Of a stretch of DNA of 64,000 nt, positions 1 to 8,568 are shown one piece after another (position 1 is the first letter of the stretch; each line of letters starts with the position of its first letter). Position numbers and translations under genes: made by a program. The notes beneath the pieces are model-generated. The model made no database searches and was not told where the DNA came from. It worked only from the letters and a program-made list of their open reading frames with translations. The DNA comes from Echinicola shivajiensis (GTDB taxonomy: Bacteria; Bacteroidota; Bacteroidia; Cytophagales; Cyclobacteriaceae): positions 515,624 to 579,623 of the forward strand of contig NZ_JAHHZM010000002.1 in the NCBI RefSeq assembly GCF_018642165.1, in the 5' to 3' direction.

Positions 1-459
1 ATAGCTTTTGGTGGAGTTTTGGTCATCGAAGGTTTTGATCCTAGAATATCCATTGAATATACTTTGATAGGAGTGGCTTCAGGCCTGTTTGCTGGATTGG
101 CGTATAATATTATCAGGAAGCTCAAGGGCACAGAGCACCCTTTGGTGATTGTATTTTACTTCCCATTGGTTACCTTGCCTATTGTGGGGCTATGGAGCTA
201 TTTTAACTGGGTGATGCCCCAAGGCTGGGACTGGCTGCTACTCTTGGGAATTGGTGCTTTGACTCAGATGGCACAATATTATATGACAATGGCTTATCAG
301 CATGCCAATTTAGCCAAGATTACCAGCCTAAATTACATTGGAATCCTTTATGCATTGTTTTTCGGTTTTATCTTTTTCGGGGAAACCTTTAACTTGCTAA
401 CCTATTTGGGGATGGCACTGGTGTTGTTTGGAGTAATATTAAATATAAGATCAAAATAG
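1..459 (+). CDS. EamA/DMT-family permease, C-terminal part (cut by window edge)
   Basis: The reading frame is open from base 1 (I-A-F-G-G-V-L before the first possible internal start), so this is the C-terminal half of a gene that begins outside the window. It shows four to five hydrophobic segments separated by short loops, and the pattern NLAKITSLNYIGILYALFFG followed by FGETF is typical of the second EamA repeat of drug/metabolite-type transporters. These are ten-helix inner-membrane permeases whose substrates are rarely predictable. The stop codon abuts the start of the nicotinate phosphoribosyltransferase gene with no spacer, so the two are probably cotranscribed. A role in nicotinate or metabolite movement is possible but is only inference from position. 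Confidence 0.8.
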   Translation: MAFGGVLVIEGFDPRISIEYTLIGVASGLFAGLAYNIIRKLKGTEHPLVIVFYFPLVTLPIVGLWSYFNWVMPQGWDWLLLLGIGALTQMAQYYMTMAYQHANLAKITSLNYIGILYALFFGFIFFGETFNLLTYLGMALVLFGVILNIRSK

Positions 460-1935
460 ATGAAGATTACCAGGGATTTGTATCAAGGCTCGTTGGCCCT
501 TTTGACTGACTTCTACCAACTGACCATGGCCTATGCTTATTGGAAGTCCGGTAAGGCAGAGCAAGAAGCCGTTTTTAATTTATTCTTCAGAAAAAATCCC
601 TTTCAAAGTGGTTTTACTATTGCAGCAGGCTTGGATTATGTGATTGATTATTGCAGGAATTTTAAGTTTGACGATAATGATCTGGAGTATCTTTCAGAGA
701 TGAAGCTCGAAAATGGCGAGCCAACCTTTGAGCCAGGGTTTATCAAATACCTCAGAGACTTGGAGTTTTCTTGTGATGTGGATGCTGTGGAAGAAGGCGC
801 AGTGGTTTTTCCCAATACTCCTATCATTAGGGTAAAAGGACCCTTGTTACAATGTCAGTTATTGGAAACCCCTCTTTTGAACATAATTAACTTCCAGACC
901 CTGGTGGCAACCAAAGCAGCTAGGATAACTTTGGAAGCCAAGGGAGATCCAGTTTTGGAATTTGGACTAAGAAGGGCACAAGGGATTGACGGAGCACTTG
1001 CAGCCAGCAGGGCCAGTTATATCGGGGGCTGCTCTTCTACCAGCAATGTTATGGCCGGTAAATTATTTGGTATTCCTGTATCAGGAACCCACGCACACAG
1101 CTGGATCATGGCTTTTGAAAGCGAAATAGAAGCCTTTGAGGCTTATGCTGCAGCTTTTCCTGATAACTGTATATTCCTTGTCGATACTTATGATACAATT
1201 CGAGGGGTGAAAAACGCCATTAAGGTCGGCAGGGCCCTGGAATCGAAAGGAAAGAAATTATTGGGAGTAAGAATTGACTCGGGGGATTTGGCTTATTATA
1301 GTAATATAGCAAGGGAAATGCTTGATGAAGCTGGTTTCACTGAAACCAAGGTAGTGGCCAGCAATGACCTTGATGAGCATATTCTATCTTCCCTAAAAAT
1401 GCAGGAAGCTTCCATAGATATTTGGGGGATAGGGACCAAGTTGGTAACAGCTTATGATCAACCAGCTTTAGGAGCTGTCTATAAAATGGCAGCGCTTAAG
1501 GATAGTGAAGGAAAATGGGTGCCAAAGGTCAAGGTTTCACAGCAATCCATTAAAATCAATATTCCAGGCTACCACAATATAAAGCGTTTTTATAAAAACG
1601 GAAAGGCAGTATCCGATATGATATTTTTGGAGGATGGGCCTGAATTAAAGAATGAGGTGACCATTATTGATCCATATGATCCTACCAAAAGGAAGAAAAT
1701 TAAAATGGATGACTTGGAAAGCAAGACCCTTATTGTTCCAATTTTCAAAAAAGGGGAGAAGGTTTATACCAGACCTAGAATCCAGGATATAAGGAATGCC
1801 ACTTTGACCAATTTGGATCGTTTTGATAAAGCCCATAAGAGATTGATCAATCCTCACATCTATCCAGTTGGATTGGAGGAGAATCTATATCATCTCAGAA
1901 CCAATCTGGTCCTTCAAGCGAAGAATTACAGCTAA
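460..1935 (+). CDS. pncB: Nicotinate phosphoribosyltransferase
   Basis: Makes nicotinate mononucleotide from nicotinate and PRPP with ATP hydrolysis, the first step of the Preiss-Handler NAD salvage route in the cytoplasm. The 491-residue length fits the longer bacterial NAPRTase form. Visible family motifs are LLTDFYQLTMAYAYW (residues 14-28), EFGLRRAQG (167-175), SGTHAHSW (208-215, with the histidine that is transiently phosphorylated in characterised members) and RIDSGDL near residue 273 in the phosphate-binding barrel. The gene starts directly after the permease stop and is followed 87 bases later by a nicotinamidase, so the two consecutive enzymes of nicotinamide salvage sit together. 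Confidence 0.95.
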   Translation: MKITRDLYQGSLALLTDFYQLTMAYAYWKSGKAEQEAVFNLFFRKNPFQSGFTIAAGLDYVIDYCRNFKFDDNDLEYLSEMKLENGEPTFEPGFIKYLRDLEFSCDVDAVEEGAVVFPNTPIIRVKGPLLQCQLLETPLLNIINFQTLVATKAARITLEAKGDPVLEFGLRRAQGIDGALAASRASYIGGCSSTSNVMAGKLFGIPVSGTHAHSWIMAFESEIEAFEAYAAAFPDNCIFLVDTYDTIRGVKNAIKVGRALESKGKKLLGVRIDSGDLAYYSNIAREMLDEAGFTETKVVASNDLDEHILSSLKMQEASIDIWGIGTKLVTAYDQPALGAVYKMAALKDSEGKWVPKVKVSQQSIKINIPGYHNIKRFYKNGKAVSDMIFLEDGPELKNEVTIIDPYDPTKRKKIKMDDLESKTLIVPIFKKGEKVYTRPRIQDIRNATLTNLDRFDKAHKRLINPHIYPVGLEENLYHLRTNLVLQAKNYS

Positions 1936-2022
1936 TGGTCCTTTTGTGGTAGATTTATTTAGAGGGGAATAAGGCATCGGAATAATTGATTTGGTAGAAG
2001 GGAAATCTTAAAAATTAAAATT

Positions 2023-2640
2023 ATGAATGCACTGTTGATCGTAGATGTACAGAATGATTTTTTACCTGGTGGAGCCTTGGCAGTGGAAGAGGCGGATCAA
2101 ATTATTCCAGTGATCAATAAATTACAGGAGAAATTTGATTTTATAGTGGCCACTCAGGATTGGCATCCCGAACTTCATAAAAGTTTTGCCGCCAACAATC
2201 CAGGAAAGAAGGTAGGTGAGATCATTAACCTTGATGGAGAGGAGCAAGTCCTATGGCCTGTTCATTGTGTACAAGGAAGCACAGGGGCAAAATTTCATCA
2301 AGATTTGAATCAAGAAAAATGGGCTAAGGTTTTCCAAAAGGGGACAAATCCTGTTGTGGATTCATATAGTGGTTTTTATGATAACAGCAGAAAAGAAAAT
2401 ACAGGTCTCGGGGATTATTTTCACGATCACCATATTACTGATGTATATGTGGTTGGTTTAGCGGCCGATTATTGTGTGAAATTTACGGTGCTTGATGCAT
2501 TGAAAGAGGGGTTTGATGTATTTTTGGTTACCGATGCAACCAAAGCGGTGAACCTTTTTCCAGGGGATTTTGAAAATTCCTTGAAAGAAATGAGCAAAGC
2601 AGGGGCGAATTTGCTCAGCAGTGATGCTATTTCCTTATAG
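2023..2640 (+). CDS. pncA: Nicotinamidase (bifunctional nicotinamidase/pyrazinamidase)
   Basis: Hydrolyses nicotinamide to nicotinate and ammonia, feeding the enzyme encoded just upstream. The isochorismatase-like hydrolase fold is clear: catalytic triad candidates D8 (LLIVDVQNDF), K106 (VFQKGTNP) and C151 (AADYCVKF), and metal ligands D46 and H48 (TQDWHP) with H81 (WPVHC). The 205-residue length is usual for PncA. All key residues are present, so an active enzyme is expected. The likely substrate is nicotinamide from NAD turnover. Confidence 0.95.
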   Translation: MNALLIVDVQNDFLPGGALAVEEADQIIPVINKLQEKFDFIVATQDWHPELHKSFAANNPGKKVGEIINLDGEEQVLWPVHCVQGSTGAKFHQDLNQEKWAKVFQKGTNPVVDSYSGFYDNSRKENTGLGDYFHDHHITDVYVVGLAADYCVKFTVLDALKEGFDVFLVTDATKAVNLFPGDFENSLKEMSKAGANLLSSDAISL

Positions 2641-2690
2641 ATTATTTAAAAGTATTCTTAAATTGATAGTCGACCTTTAAAATTAATACT

Positions 2691-3482
2691 ATGCAACTTC
2701 CCATCGTCACCATTGATGCTTTTACTGATACCCCTTTTTCGGGAAATCCAGCAGCTGTTTGTTTACTTCCCGGCCCTCTAGCTGAAGAGGGAATGCAGCT
2801 AATAGCAGCTGAGATGAATTTAAGTGAAACTGCTTTTTTACAACAAACAGGTCCTACAGCCTTTAAGTTGAGATGGTTTACTCCAGAAAAAGAAGTGGAT
2901 CTATGTGGACATGCAACCTTGGCGAGTGCATATATGCTATATATTGAAGAAGTGGTAGATGAGCAGGAAGAAATATTCTTTGATACCAAAAGCGGTGAAT
3001 TGAAAGTGAAGATGGTTGATGGAGAAATTCAAATGGATTTCCCATTATTGCCTACCAAAGAGGACAAACATCCTTATTTTACCGATAATTTTTTCGGACA
3101 GAAAGTGGTTGGGGCTGCTTCCTTAAAAGGAAATTGGATATTGGAGTTGGAAAGTTTTCATCAGCTGGAATATGTAGAACCAGAATTCCACTTATTGGCC
3201 ATGCACAGTGATGAAGGCATTATCATTACATCTAAGGGAAATGAAAATTTCGATATATACTCCAGGTATTTTGCCCCTAATCTAGGTATCAATGAAGATC
3301 CAGTTACAGGATTTGCTCACTGTGCTTTGATGGATTATTGGAACAAAAAGGAAGGGAAAACTAGCCTGAATGCTTATCAAGCGAGCAAGAGAGAAGGAGA
3401 TATGAGATTGGAGTTGATGGGGGATAGGGTCAAAATTCTCGGAAAGGCAGTTAAAATTTTTGAAGGGTTTTTGGAAGTGTAA
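2691..3482 (+). CDS. PhzF-family isomerase/epimerase
   Basis: PhzF-like proteins have two diaminopimelate-epimerase-type halves and use a glutamate for proton transfer. Here DAFTDTPFSGNPAAVCLL (residues 9-26) opens the protein, the catalytic glutamate is E46 in LSETAFL, DLCGHATLASA follows, and NEDPVTGFAHCAL marks the second half. At 263 residues it has the standard length. Outside phenazine producers, members are of unknown or varied function, and no phenazine genes are nearby. It starts 50 bases after pncA on the same strand and is closed by a strong terminator, so it probably ends the NAD-salvage operon; a link to pyridine metabolism is not shown. Confidence 0.88.
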   Translation: MQLPIVTIDAFTDTPFSGNPAAVCLLPGPLAEEGMQLIAAEMNLSETAFLQQTGPTAFKLRWFTPEKEVDLCGHATLASAYMLYIEEVVDEQEEIFFDTKSGELKVKMVDGEIQMDFPLLPTKEDKHPYFTDNFFGQKVVGAASLKGNWILELESFHQLEYVEPEFHLLAMHSDEGIIITSKGNENFDIYSRYFAPNLGINEDPVTGFAHCALMDYWNKKEGKTSLNAYQASKREGDMRLELMGDRVKILGKAVKIFEGFLEV

Positions 3483-3785
3483 CATCAGGGAATGACTAAG
3501 TGATCATCTCTAGAAAATCAATTTCTACAATTTCGAAGGGCAAAAAATGGAGGAATGACATTTTTTGCCCTTTTGTTTTTTGGTAGGGGCAATGTTCCGA
3601 CAGTTGTAAAATTAGATTATTCAGTTAACAAATGGGCCGTTAAGTTTTTTTGATTCAGTATTATAAAAAATACCTTTTTTACATTATTGAATCATTTAAT
3701 GCTAAAATTTGCTATCTTACATTCATACTTTAACATTGAATAATATAATTTTTAAACTTGTGTTTTTATCAAATCCTGGAAAACT
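3483..3785 (+). other. Intergenic stretch with terminator
   Basis: About 300 bases without a gene. The first part holds the terminator described separately. The rest is AT-rich leader sequence before the small secreted protein gene; I see no convincing promoter consensus or RNA gene in it. Confidence 0.5.
3538..3580 (+). terminator. Rho-independent terminator after phzF
   Basis: Perfect 12-base arms GGGCAAAAAATG / CATTTTTTGCCC with a 9-base loop, followed by TTTTGTTTTT. It closes the EamA-pncB-pncA-phzF unit. Confidence 0.88.
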
Positions 3786-4226
3786 ATGAAAAAGTTATTA
3801 CTATTATTTGCCTTTTTAACTATGTCATATGGATTGTATGCCCAAGAGTTGGGTATCCGTTTTGGAGATGGTTATAATAATGTTGCGATTGATGGAGTTT
3901 TTACCTTGGGTCAATTTAGTAGGGTTCATGCCGATGTCAACTTTGGGCATGGTGTGGGAATAGAAGCCCTGTGGGATTTCTTGTACAGGCCTGTAGCAGA
4001 TGTGGATGGACTAAATTGGTATGTAGGTGCAGGTCCAGCGATGTGGATTGACGATCCATTTTATTTGGGCGCTGCAGGTGAAATAGGGATTGAATACCAT
4101 TTTGATTTTCCATTGGCCATAGGTGTTGATTGGCGACCTATTTTTTGGATTATTGAAAATACAGATTTTAGAGCTGATTCTTTTGGACTAAATATCCGAT
4201 ATGTTTTTGGTAATGTGGATAGATAG
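3786..4226 (+). CDS. Small secreted outer-membrane-type protein, function unknown
   Basis: 146 residues with a clear signal peptide (MKKLLLLFAFLTMSYGLYAQ, cleavage expected after YAQ). The mature part is rich in alternating aromatic and hydrophobic residues and glycines, for example VHADVNFGHGVGIEALWDF and FGLNIRYVFGNV at the C terminus. That pattern suggests a small eight-stranded beta-barrel of the outer membrane. No specific family was recognised. It stands alone: a terminator precedes it and the next gene is convergent. Confidence 0.75.
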   Translation: MKKLLLLFAFLTMSYGLYAQELGIRFGDGYNNVAIDGVFTLGQFSRVHADVNFGHGVGIEALWDFLYRPVADVDGLNWYVGAGPAMWIDDPFYLGAAGEIGIEYHFDFPLAIGVDWRPIFWIIENTDFRADSFGLNIRYVFGNVDR

Positions 4227-4260
4227 CCTTTGAAATAGATTTGAATAAACAAAATGGGTG

Positions 4261-4674
4261 CTATTTGGTGCGGACAGCGAGAATCTTATCGTATTCCTTA
4301 TCAAATGGCTCCCATAATTCAATTTTATTCCCTTCAGGATCTAAAATATGGATGAATTTACCGTATTCATAGCTTTCTATTTTATCGCAAATTGTCACTC
4401 CATCATTTTTTAATTCTTTGACCAAAGCTTCAAGGTTATCTACCCGATAGTTGATCATGAATTCTTTTTCTGATGGTTTAAAATAGCTGGTTTTCTCATC
4501 CATAGGGCTCCATTGAGTAAAGCCTTTTTTTTCAGTTTGGTCAGCTTGGCGCCACTCAAAAGTTGTTCCATATTGATCGGTATTTAAGCCCAAATTTTTT
4601 GAGTACCAATCTTTCATTTTGTCAGGATCTTGACATTTAAAGAAAATTCCTCCTATTCCTGTTACTTTTTTCAT
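4261..4674 (-). CDS. VOC/glyoxalase-superfamily protein
   Basis: 137 residues with the paired beta-alpha-beta-beta-beta modules of the vicinal-oxygen-chelate superfamily. The opening GIGGIFFKCQDPDKMKDWYS and closing HILDPEGNKIELWEP are the standard signatures; E at the end of the latter is a usual metal ligand. Members include glyoxalase I, fosfomycin resistance enzymes and dioxygenases. The substrate cannot be told from sequence. It is a single gene, convergent with the small secreted protein. Confidence 0.85.
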   Translation of the reverse strand: MKKVTGIGGIFFKCQDPDKMKDWYSKNLGLNTDQYGTTFEWRQADQTEKKGFTQWSPMDEKTSYFKPSEKEFMINYRVDNLEALVKELKNDGVTICDKIESYEYGKFIHILDPEGNKIELWEPFDKEYDKILAVRTK

Positions 4675-4794
4675 TTTGTTCTGGGTTCATGTGCGTTATC
4701 TAATCGTATTCCACTTAGAGACTGTAGTCTATTTCTAAGTAGCTTGAACTATTCTGCAGAAAGGCTAAGCTGTAATATTCCAAAATAGTCCTAT

Positions 4795-4835
4795 CATAAA
4801 AATAGCCGTTGATATGCTAAAAATCAACGGCTATT
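4795..4835 (-). terminator. Terminator after the peroxiredoxin gene
   Basis: Perfect 13-base arms AATAGCCGTTGAT / ATCAACGGCTATT with a 9-base loop. On the minus strand a T run follows the stem. It lies 25 bases past the peroxiredoxin stop. Confidence 0.85.
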
Positions 4836-4859
4836 CTTGTTAAATAACAGAAATAAAAC

Positions 4860-5495
4860 TTAAATATTTGGCTGGGGAGTAGTTCTCAAATAAGGTTTGA
4901 TTTCCTTGTGTCCCTTAGGGAATTTAGCAGGGATCTCCTCATTTGTGATGGCTGGTGCAATAACCACATCTTCTCCATGATTCCAATTAGCTGGAGTGGC
5001 TACGGAATAATTAGCTGTAAGCTGAAGTGAGTCAATTACCCTCAAGAGCTCATTAAAGTTTCTGCCTGTACTTGCAGGGTAAGTAATGATAAGTTTGATC
5101 TTTTTGTCTGGGCCAATGATAAAAACTGAACGTACAGTTTGGCTTTCATTGGCATTTGGATGGATCATATCATAAAGTTCGGAAACCTTATGGTCTTCAT
5201 CAGCAATGATTGGATAATTGATGGTGGTGTTTTGGGTTTCATTGATATCCTTTACCCATCCTTTATGGCTTTCCAGTCCATCCACACTAAGGGCAATCAT
5301 TTTGACATTTCTCTTGTCAAATTCCCCCTTTAGCTTAGCTGCAGTGCCTAATTCTGTAGTACAAACAGGGGTGTAATCGGCTGGGTGGGAAAATAATATG
5401 CCCCATGCATCCCCAAGATAATCATGAAAATTTATTTGGCCCTCAGTACTATCGGCGGTGAAATTTGGAGCAGTATCTCCTAATCTTAAAGACAT
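4860..5495 (-). CDS. 1-Cys peroxiredoxin (Prx6 type)
   Basis: Reduces hydrogen peroxide and organic hydroperoxides through a single peroxidatic cysteine. C45 sits in the Prx motif HPADYTPVCTTELG (residues 37-50). The C-terminal extension NWNHGEDVVIAPAI and FPKGHKEIKPYLRTTPQP is diagnostic of the AhpC/Prx6 1-Cys group, and no resolving cysteine is visible. 211 residues is normal. It is monocistronic, with its own terminator, and a long AT-rich leader upstream. It probably protects against oxidative stress in the cytoplasm. Confidence 0.93.
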   Translation of the reverse strand: MSLRLGDTAPNFTADSTEGQINFHDYLGDAWGILFSHPADYTPVCTTELGTAAKLKGEFDKRNVKMIALSVDGLESHKGWVKDINETQNTTINYPIIADEDHKVSELYDMIHPNANESQTVRSVFIIGPDKKIKLIITYPASTGRNFNELLRVIDSLQLTANYSVATPANWNHGEDVVIAPAITNEEIPAKFPKGHKEIKPYLRTTPQPNI

Positions 5496-5732
5496 AATGT
5501 TTTGGTTTTTTGGTTTAAAATTTAATTCTCTATAGGTTTTGTAGGAAAACGATAATACTACTTTAAAAGTTTAGTTTTTGATAAATAAATTCCCTTAAAA
5601 TGAATATTTATTTTTAGAAAATTCTCTTTCTCTAAATTACGACTTTTTGCTGAGGAATTTGATCTTTGAAAATCAAAACAGTATTAAGCAATATGGCTAT
5701 GATTTAATTTAGAGGACCGGAATGAGAGAGGC

Positions 5733-5891
5733 TTACTTTTTCAACTCCTGTATGGCCCAGATAATTAGAAAAAAGCCAGTTCCCGTTAATCCTGGAGCTG
5801 GGATTTTGGCCATAAAACTTATGCTTATCATGATTATGGCTATTGTAGCCAACAACAAGGAAATAAAATTGAGTTTATTATTTCGAGACAT
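5733..5891 (-). CDS. Small membrane protein, two predicted helices, unknown function
   Basis: A 52-residue product starting at MSRNNKLNFISLLL with two hydrophobic stretches (about residues 9-26 and 33-48) around a short PAPG turn. A longer frame reaching 5996 exists, but its first 35 codons run through the terminator hairpin of the upstream gene, so the internal ATG at 5891 is preferred. No family was recognised. Such small two-helix proteins are common in Bacteroidota and are easily overpredicted; a weaker frame also lies on the opposite strand. Confidence 0.45.
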   Translation of the reverse strand: MSRNNKLNFISLLLATIAIIMISISFMAKIPAPGLTGTGFFLIIWAIQELKK

Positions 5892-5939
5892 ACCTGATCT
5901 TATTATATATTGACTAAGTAATAATTGGCTTGTTTTCCA

Positions 5940-5983
5940 AAAAAAGTCCCCTTTAAATGGGGCTAATTTTATAATTAGCCCCA
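5940..5983 (-). terminator. Terminator after the glycosidase gene
   Basis: Arms TGGGGCTAATT / AATTAGCCCCA with a 4-base loop lie 66 bases beyond the glycosidase stop. On the minus strand a second small hairpin and a run of seven T follow. Confidence 0.75.
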
Positions 5984-6048
5984 TATATAACCTCATATAA
6001 ATAACGTCAAAGAATAAGGATAGTTCTCATATTTGATGCCGTTGTTCT

Positions 6049-7260
6049 TTATTCGTATACCTCCAATGGAATATGTACATTAAAAGAGCTTCCATCGGTT
6101 CTAGTGTTTACATTGGTAATGGCTCCAGCACTATAAAGAACCTTTGGATTTCCATTTTCATCAATCAATAGTTGTGGCCGCTCAAGTCTGTCCATATGTA
6201 GGGTGTCTCCATTATTCAAAATTACTTCTTTCTTCATAAAGAAAGAATTCTTTGGTTTGGTCCACTTAACTCCATCCAGGGACTCCAGAAGTGCTAAGCC
6301 GGGCTTTCCAGAAGTGATTTTTCCAGTAAAGTCTTTCAATACTACATAGAATTTTTCATGCTCTTTATGATACCAAACGTAAGGATCTTCTCCACTTGCA
6401 AGCGTGCCATCTTCATTATAAATATCAAACACAAAGCTGTCGATAGCCTTAAAAGGACCTGTGGGAGAATCTCCTATGGCTACACCATGAACCCCTCTCC
6501 AGCCAGGGTTATAAAAATTGCCTTTGAAAAATAAGAGGTATTTTCCATCTGAAGGTCTTTGTACAACCGATGGATTCACTACAATTATATTGTCAGGTTT
6601 AGGTGATGTGCCCTCAGGTGAAGGGTTAACAATATTGTCGGGTTTTACTCTTGTTCTTGGCGTTAAAATTGGCTCTTTAGGTCTTTTGAAATCACCCCTT
6701 AAAAGGTCTTCAAAGCTATCAAACTCAATCACTCCAATACATTGGTTTTGTTGAACCCTATTTCTCCAATCTACATTTTCGCCTTTGGAGCCTTTAGGTT
6801 GAATACCAGGATCCTTTGAACCTATATAATATAAATAATACTTTCCATTGAACTTTTGAATATGTGGATTGTGGACCATCTGCGCATCCCAAGCAGTGGA
6901 ATCGCCATCCAAGGACCTGCCAGTAAGAACAATTCCTTTGAACTTGAAGTTACGGTCAGGGTAATCAGAAACAGCATAAGCGATTTTTGAGTGTAAGACC
7001 CAAGACTGGGAAAAGGGAGGGATGCTGTCCCCACTTTCCCAAGTGGCATAAAGCATATGGTATTTTTCATCATCGCCCTTAACCACACTTCCGCCCCAAA
7101 CAAAGCGGTTGGGATCATTTAATACTGAGGGACCTTTTAATATATTGCCTTCGATTTTTGCATCAATAGGGGAAGGGCTTACTTGAAGCTCATGAGTGGC
7201 TTTTTTATTGCAGGAAAGGAATGTGCAAGCTAGGCCTAAGGCCAGAATAAATTTTTTCAT
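6049..7260 (-). CDS. Five-bladed beta-propeller glycoside hydrolase-like lipoprotein
   Basis: The frame is open up to 7587, but the start at 7260 gives MKKFILALGLACTFLSCNKK, a lipoprotein signal peptide with the acylated cysteine at about residue 17; the upstream part overlaps the YdeI gene. The 403-residue product carries repeated blade motifs such as KYHMLYATWESG, KYYLYYIGSKDPG, KYLLFFKGNFYNPGW and KFYVVLKDFTG, resembling clans that include GH43, GH32 and GH117. WDAQMVHNPHI and GEDPYVWY place acidic residues where those clans keep catalytic carboxylates. The substrate is not predictable. An internal near-repeat (KPDNIVNPS / KPDNIIVVNPS) is noted separately. The protein is probably anchored in the cell envelope. 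Confidence 0.75.
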   Translation of the reverse strand: MKKFILALGLACTFLSCNKKATHELQVSPSPIDAKIEGNILKGPSVLNDPNRFVWGGSVVKGDDEKYHMLYATWESGDSIPPFSQSWVLHSKIAYAVSDYPDRNFKFKGIVLTGRSLDGDSTAWDAQMVHNPHIQKFNGKYYLYYIGSKDPGIQPKGSKGENVDWRNRVQQNQCIGVIEFDSFEDLLRGDFKRPKEPILTPRTRVKPDNIVNPSPEGTSPKPDNIIVVNPSVVQRPSDGKYLLFFKGNFYNPGWRGVHGVAIGDSPTGPFKAIDSFVFDIYNEDGTLASGEDPYVWYHKEHEKFYVVLKDFTGKITSGKPGLALLESLDGVKWTKPKNSFFMKKEVILNNGDTLHMDRLERPQLLIDENGNPKVLYSAGAITNVNTRTDGSSFNVHIPLEVYE

Positions 7261-7351
7261 TTTTATGAAACAGGGCTTAGAATTTAGATTTTGGTGTGAT
7301 TTACAAACAGCTAAAATAGAAAAAATATGAGACTTGTTATGTCCTGTGTTT

Positions 7352-7975
7352 TTATCGGTCATTGAATCCCTTTCCTTCAAAGATTTTGGACATGCATTTT
7401 TCAATTCTGGCCAATCTGGTTTTTGATTGCTTGGCTTGGGAGAAATGCAATAAGTAACCTTTTTGTCTTCCAGGGGTGAGGGCCCGAAAGGCAGCTTTGA
7501 AATCAGTATTGGTTTCCAGCATCTCTTGTAGCTCTTCTGGTACATGATATTCAGCGGTTGTTTTCTTGGGTACTTCCAATCCTTCATTTTCCACCTCTAT
7601 GGCCTCAAATATATAAGCTTTTAACCTCGGCTCATTGTCCAATATTTTATTTATGTCTGTAAATTTTATCAGCCTTCCAGCTTGTGAGTTTTCTCCCGGT
7701 TTTTCCAGTAATTGGGCTCGGTCTTGCAATAATGCTCCCTTAAAAAAATTTAGGGCTGCATAATCCTTGAAGGCGCTGATAATCAATATATTTTTTTTTC
7801 TATATGTATAACATGGAACCGACCACTTCAATTCTTCTGTTAATTCACAATCTAAAACTATTCTTCTAAGCTGTAACAATTCCTTGGTCCACTTATGGAC
7901 CTTACAATCCGGAGTTCCTCCCAAAGCACATCTTCCGCAACCCTCACTTAAATAATTGTCAATTTTATTATTCAC
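7352..7975 (-). CDS. YdeI/OmdA-family protein with N-terminal CCCH motif
   Basis: 207 residues. Residues about 30-125 form a DUF1801/YdeI-type domain (LDCELTEELKWSVPCYTY, ILIISAFKDYAALNFFKGALL), and the C terminus (VPEELQEMLETNTDFKAAFR then LTPGRQKGYLLHFSQAKQ) is the OmdA helical tail. The N terminus carries C13-x2-C16-x7-C24-x2-H27 (CGRCALGGTPDCKVH), a possible zinc site absent from the neighbouring paralogue. The function of the family is unsettled; members were linked to polymyxin tolerance and outer-membrane change. It lies 11 bases downstream of the paralogue, so the two are probably cotranscribed. Confidence 0.85.
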   Translation of the reverse strand: MNNKIDNYLSEGCGRCALGGTPDCKVHKWTKELLQLRRIVLDCELTEELKWSVPCYTYRKKNILIISAFKDYAALNFFKGALLQDRAQLLEKPGENSQAGRLIKFTDINKILDNEPRLKAYIFEAIEVENEGLEVPKKTTAEYHVPEELQEMLETNTDFKAAFRALTPGRQKGYLLHFSQAKQSKTRLARIEKCMSKIFEGKGFNDR

Positions 7976-7986
7976 GATTTACTATT

Positions 7987-8568
7987 TTAACGATCATTAT
8001 ATCCTTTGCCCTCTAAAATTTTGGGCATATATTTCTCAATCCTTGCAATTCTGGTTTTAGCCTGTTTAGCTTGGGAGAAATATAGTAGGTAGCCCCTTTG
8101 TCTTCCCGGCGTCAAGGCCTGAAAAGCAGCTCTGAAATCAGGGCTTTCTTCTAGTTTCTTTTGTAATTCCTCGGGAACTTCGTATTCGTCAGTCTTTTTC
8201 AATTCAACATTTATTCCAGCTTTTTCCACTTCAATAGCTTCATAAATATAAGCTTTGATGGAGGGGGCCAGTTTGATGATTTCTTCGCTTGAGGTAAAAC
8301 GAAGTTGTCTGGCAGCTTGAACATTATCTGTTTGCCGAATGAGGAGGTTTTCTTCATTCTTTAATAGTGCACCTTTATGGAACAGGAGTGCACAGTATTC
8401 TTTGAATCCGTGGATAAGTAGGATGTTTTTATTTTTATAGGTATAGCAGGGTTTGCCCCATTTGAGCTCCTCAGTTAATCCACAGTCCAAGACTATCCTT
8501 CTTAACTGATTGAATTCATCTTTCCATCTTGTATCATTATCAAAAAAGAAATTAACTTTAGGGTTCAT
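7987..8568 (-). CDS. YdeI/OmdA-family protein (paralogue of the next gene)
   Basis: 193 residues closely similar along its length to the neighbouring gene: NQLRRIVLDCGLTEELKWG, ILLIHGFKEYCALLFHKGALL and FQALTPGRQRGYLLYFSQAK. It has no cysteine motif at the N terminus (MNPKVNFFFDNDTRWKD). The same order and high identity show a tandem duplication, after which one copy gained or the other lost the N-terminal motif. It is transcribed first, with the second copy 11 bases behind. The biochemical role is unknown. Confidence 0.85.
   Translation of the reverse strand: MNPKVNFFFDNDTRWKDEFNQLRRIVLDCGLTEELKWGKPCYTYKNKNILLIHGFKEYCALLFHKGALLKNEENLLIRQTDNVQAARQLRFTSSEEIIKLAPSIKAYIYEAIEVEKAGINVELKKTDEYEVPEELQKKLEESPDFRAAFQALTPGRQRGYLLYFSQAKQAKTRIARIEKYMPKILEGKGYNDR

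Noticed and set aside
1645..1857. Reverse-strand frame inside pncB
   Set aside because: Lies entirely within a well-supported gene and has no family or start support.
5722..5913. Plus-strand 63-codon frame
   Set aside because: Antisense to the small membrane protein; composition is less protein-like.
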